Origin: Streptomyces carpinensis
GTDB lineage: Bacteria; Actinomycetota; Actinomycetes; Streptomycetales; Streptomycetaceae
Direction: 5' to 3'
Length of the DNA: 64,000 nucleotides
NCBI RefSeq assembly: GCF_002154505.1
Contig: NZ_MUBM01000086.1
Span: 1 to 64,000, forward strand
Positions 62,607-64,000 of the stretch are shown in pieces. The notes under the pieces are model-generated. The model was not told the DNA's origin and ran no database searches. It worked only from the letters and a program-made list of their open reading frames with translations. Numbering within the stretch: position 1 is the stretch's first letter; each line of letters starts with the position of its first letter. Both the position numbers and the translations under genes were made by a program.

Positions 62607-62686
62607 GCTGAATTCATTGCTCACAAGAACAGCATAGAGCCATAGTCGGTAACCATATGAGGCGGGTTTCTTCCTAAAATTTCGCC

Positions 62687-63436
62687 ATGGGTACACCTCC
62701 TCTCGCCACCGGTGGCCGGCCTCGGCCCGCGCCCGCGGCTCGGTCCGCGGCACCGTCCGAGGCGCGTTTGGCCTTCAAGGACTCCGCCGGTGTAGGCCTG
62801 GGATTCCTTCCGCTCGGGCTCGCCTTCGGGGCGCTCGTGACGCAGTCGGGGCTGCCCTGGTGGTGGGCGGCGCTGTCCGCGGCGGTCGTCTTCGGTGGAT
62901 CGTTCGAGTTCCTGCTGATCGGCATGGTCGTCGCCGCGGTCCCGCTCGCGGCGATCGCGTTGTCGGCGTTCATGGTGAACGTCCGGCATGTCTTCTACGC
63001 GCTGTCCTTCCCTCTGGACCGCGTGATCGGCCGCCTCGGCAAGGCGTACAGCACCTTCGCGATGTGTGACGAGGCGTACGCGCTGACCACCGGTGAGGGG
63101 GCCCGTTCCTGGTCCGGTCGGCGCATCCTGTGGCTGCAGTTGTTGCTGCACGTGTACTGGGCGGGCAGCTCGACCGTGGGGGCCCTGCTCGGTTCCCGCA
63201 TCCTTGCCAGTGTCACCGGGCTGGACTTCGCCCTCACCGCCCTGTTCACCGTCCTCGCCCTCGATGCGGTCCGGGATCTGCGCGGCGACCTGCCCACCCC
63301 CGCACTGGCACTGCTCAGCGCCCTGGCCGCCCGGCTCCTCTTCCCGGGCCAGATGCTCCCGGCCGCCTTCACTCTGTTCACCACCGCCCTCCTGGCCCGC
63401 CACCTCACAAGCCGCAGGAAGTCGAGCCATGCCTGA
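62687..63436 (+). CDS. azlC: AzlC branched-chain amino-acid exporter, large subunit
   Basis: 249 aa with a polar N-terminal tail of about 25 residues, then five or more helices carrying the family signatures 'GFLPLGLAFGALVTQSGLPW', 'FVNVRH'-type 'FMVNVRHVFYALSF' and 'AMCDEAYAL'. With AzlD it exports branched-chain amino acids and toxic leucine analogues. ATG 62687. Its stop overlaps the azlD start by 8 bp. Confidence 0.93.
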   Translation: MGTPPLATGGRPRPAPAARSAAPSEARLAFKDSAGVGLGFLPLGLAFGALVTQSGLPWWWAALSAAVVFGGSFEFLLIGMVVAAVPLAAIALSAFMVNVRHVFYALSFPLDRVIGRLGKAYSTFAMCDEAYALTTGEGARSWSGRRILWLQLLLHVYWAGSSTVGALLGSRILASVTGLDFALTALFTVLALDAVRDLRGDLPTPALALLSALAARLLFPGQMLPAAFTLFTTALLARHLTSRRKSSHA

Positions 63437-63758
63437 CACGCACTACGCCGTCGCCGCCGTTCTCGTCGCCGCCGCCGTCACCTGGGGTCTGCGCGTGCTG
63501 CCCTTCGCCGCCCTCACGCCCCTGCGCTCCAGCAGAACCGTCCAGTACCTCAGCACCCGCATGCCCGCCGGTGTCATGGTGATCCTCCTCGCCTACTGCC
63601 TGCGCGACCTCCCCCTCACCCACACGCGCGCGCTGGCCCCGATGGCCGCCCTGGCCGTCACCGTCGGGCTGCACCTGTGGCGCCGCAATGCGCTGTTGAG
63701 CATCCTCGGCGGCACCGCCGTCCATGTGGTCCTGGCCAGCACCGTCTTCACTCGCTGA
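63429..63758 (+). CDS. azlD: AzlD branched-chain amino-acid exporter, small subunit
   Basis: A 109-aa four-helix membrane protein ('VTWGLRVLPFAALTPLRSSR', 'YLSTRMPAGVMVILLAYCLR', 'NALLSILGGTAVHVVLASTV'). Overlaps azlC by 8 bp, so it is translated in coupling and makes the AzlCD heteromer. Confidence 0.92.
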   Translation: MPDTHYAVAAVLVAAAVTWGLRVLPFAALTPLRSSRTVQYLSTRMPAGVMVILLAYCLRDLPLTHTRALAPMAALAVTVGLHLWRRNALLSILGGTAVHVVLASTVFTR

Positions 63759-63870
63759 GCCCGCCCGGCATGAAGCCCGGTGCTGCCGCTCCTGCTGAGC
63801 ATCGAGCACGGCACAACGTCAGCTCCGCCCGGAGCAGTGAACAACACGGCCCAGCCCGACAGTTCCAACC

Positions 63871-63876
63871 TATTGA
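63871..63876 (+). promoter_or_regulatory. putative -35 box of the right-edge gene
   Basis: TTGACA at 63871-63876, 75 bp before the GTG of the partial gene. A plausible TAGCCT-like -10 lies at about 63896; spacing is long (19 bp), so the assignment is tentative. Confidence 0.45.
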
Positions 63877-63914
63877 CAGTGAACGGAGCTTCCCCAGTAG
63901 CCTTTATGGGCCGA

Positions 63915-63930
63915 AGTGGTCTAGACCACC
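63915..63930. promoter_or_regulatory. DasR-responsive element (dre site)
   Basis: AGTGGTCTAGACCACC contains the perfect palindrome GTGGTCTAGACCAC (63916-63929), matching the DasR consensus ACTGGTCTAGACCAGT. It lies 16 bp before the start of the right-edge gene. DasR represses chitin and GlcNAc utilisation genes and leaves DNA on binding GlcN-6-P. Confidence 0.85.
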
Positions 63931-63945
63931 TGCCTGGAGGGCTTT

Positions 63946-64000
63946 GTGACAAGACGTGGAATCGCCGTCGGAGCGTTCGCGATGGCCGGCTGGATGGCAC
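63946..64000 (+). CDS. start of a secreted protein gene (cut by the window edge)
   Basis: GTG 63946 with GGAGG five bases upstream. The 18 visible codons read 'VTRRGIAVGAFAMAGWMA', the n- and h-region of a signal peptide. With a dre site directly upstream, the product is probably an exported chitinase or another aminosugar-related protein (inference from the operator). Confidence 0.7.
   Translation, partial: MTRRGIAVGAFAMAGWMA

Overview
The window is high-GC actinomycete DNA that reads as Streptomyces accessory (possibly arm-region) chromosome. Pointers to the genus are the SpoIIE-type phosphatases with HATPase or GAF/PAS domains, a WhiB-like protein, a DasR-type dre box at the right edge, small families I recall from Streptomyces (DUF6059, DUF6210, DUF190), GTG/TTG starts behind GGAGG sites, and many one-gene regulator/enzyme pairs. 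I see no rRNA, tRNA, CRISPR array, origin or phage structural gene. Genus and chromosomal position are inference.

Region 0-12 kb is rich in stress and metal functions. It holds a 5'-truncated anti-sigma-type phosphatase, a CsoR/CstR-type repressor with a TACCCC/GGGGTA operator, a TetR-methyltransferase pair with two tandem operators, a truncated ECF sigma gene, and an NmtR-like ArsR repressor divergent from a P1B-4 metal-exporting ATPase that is coupled to a small [2Fe-2S] ferredoxin. Next comes a fluoride-resistance operon: a fluoride riboswitch candidate, crcB, a DUF190 gene, a second crcB and an MFS transporter, mostly overlapping. It is followed by headless remnants of a TetR gene and a copZ-type gene, then a secreted S53 peptidase with a strong terminator.

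Region 12-31 kb has a LysE exporter/Lrp pair with a 12-bp inverted repeat over the lysE ribosome-binding site. A hydroxyquinol (resorcinol) catabolic operon follows: a fused maleylacetate reductase-hydroxyquinol 1,2-dioxygenase and an FAD phenol hydroxylase. The 3-oxoadipate CoA-transferase gene expected after them is broken, with its two surviving pieces in opposite orientation. Then come an AraC regulator, an SDR/TetR pair, a DMT permease, a 711-aa GAF-PAS-GAF-SpoIIE phosphatase, a WhiB-like protein, an isochorismatase-fold hydrolase and a run of small uncharacterised genes.

Region 31-48 kb is a mosaic of single-gene cargo: class I methyltransferases, VOC proteins, a GNAT, an F420/FMN-binding protein, a CatB-type acetyltransferase, a VanX-like dipeptidase, a DUF3761 lipid-side protein, a BBE-type FAD oxidase, a two-domain ABM membrane protein divergent from a guanine deaminase, and a TetR/alpha-beta hydrolase pair. 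It is broken up by decayed IS481 and IS5 copies.

Region 48-64 kb holds a MarR-MFS-hydrolase unit under a 30-bp palindrome, a hydrolase-P450 operon, fragments of etfB, IS5 and IS110, a substrate-binding-like protein with no signal peptide, a SnoaL-LUD fusion divergent from an ECF41-type sigma factor, an Lrp-azlCD branched-chain amino-acid export unit, and the start of a secreted, DasR-controlled gene. At least a dozen pseudogenes or gene fragments mark the window as recombinationally active. The most coherent working modules are fluoride export, metal export and hydroxyquinol degradation.
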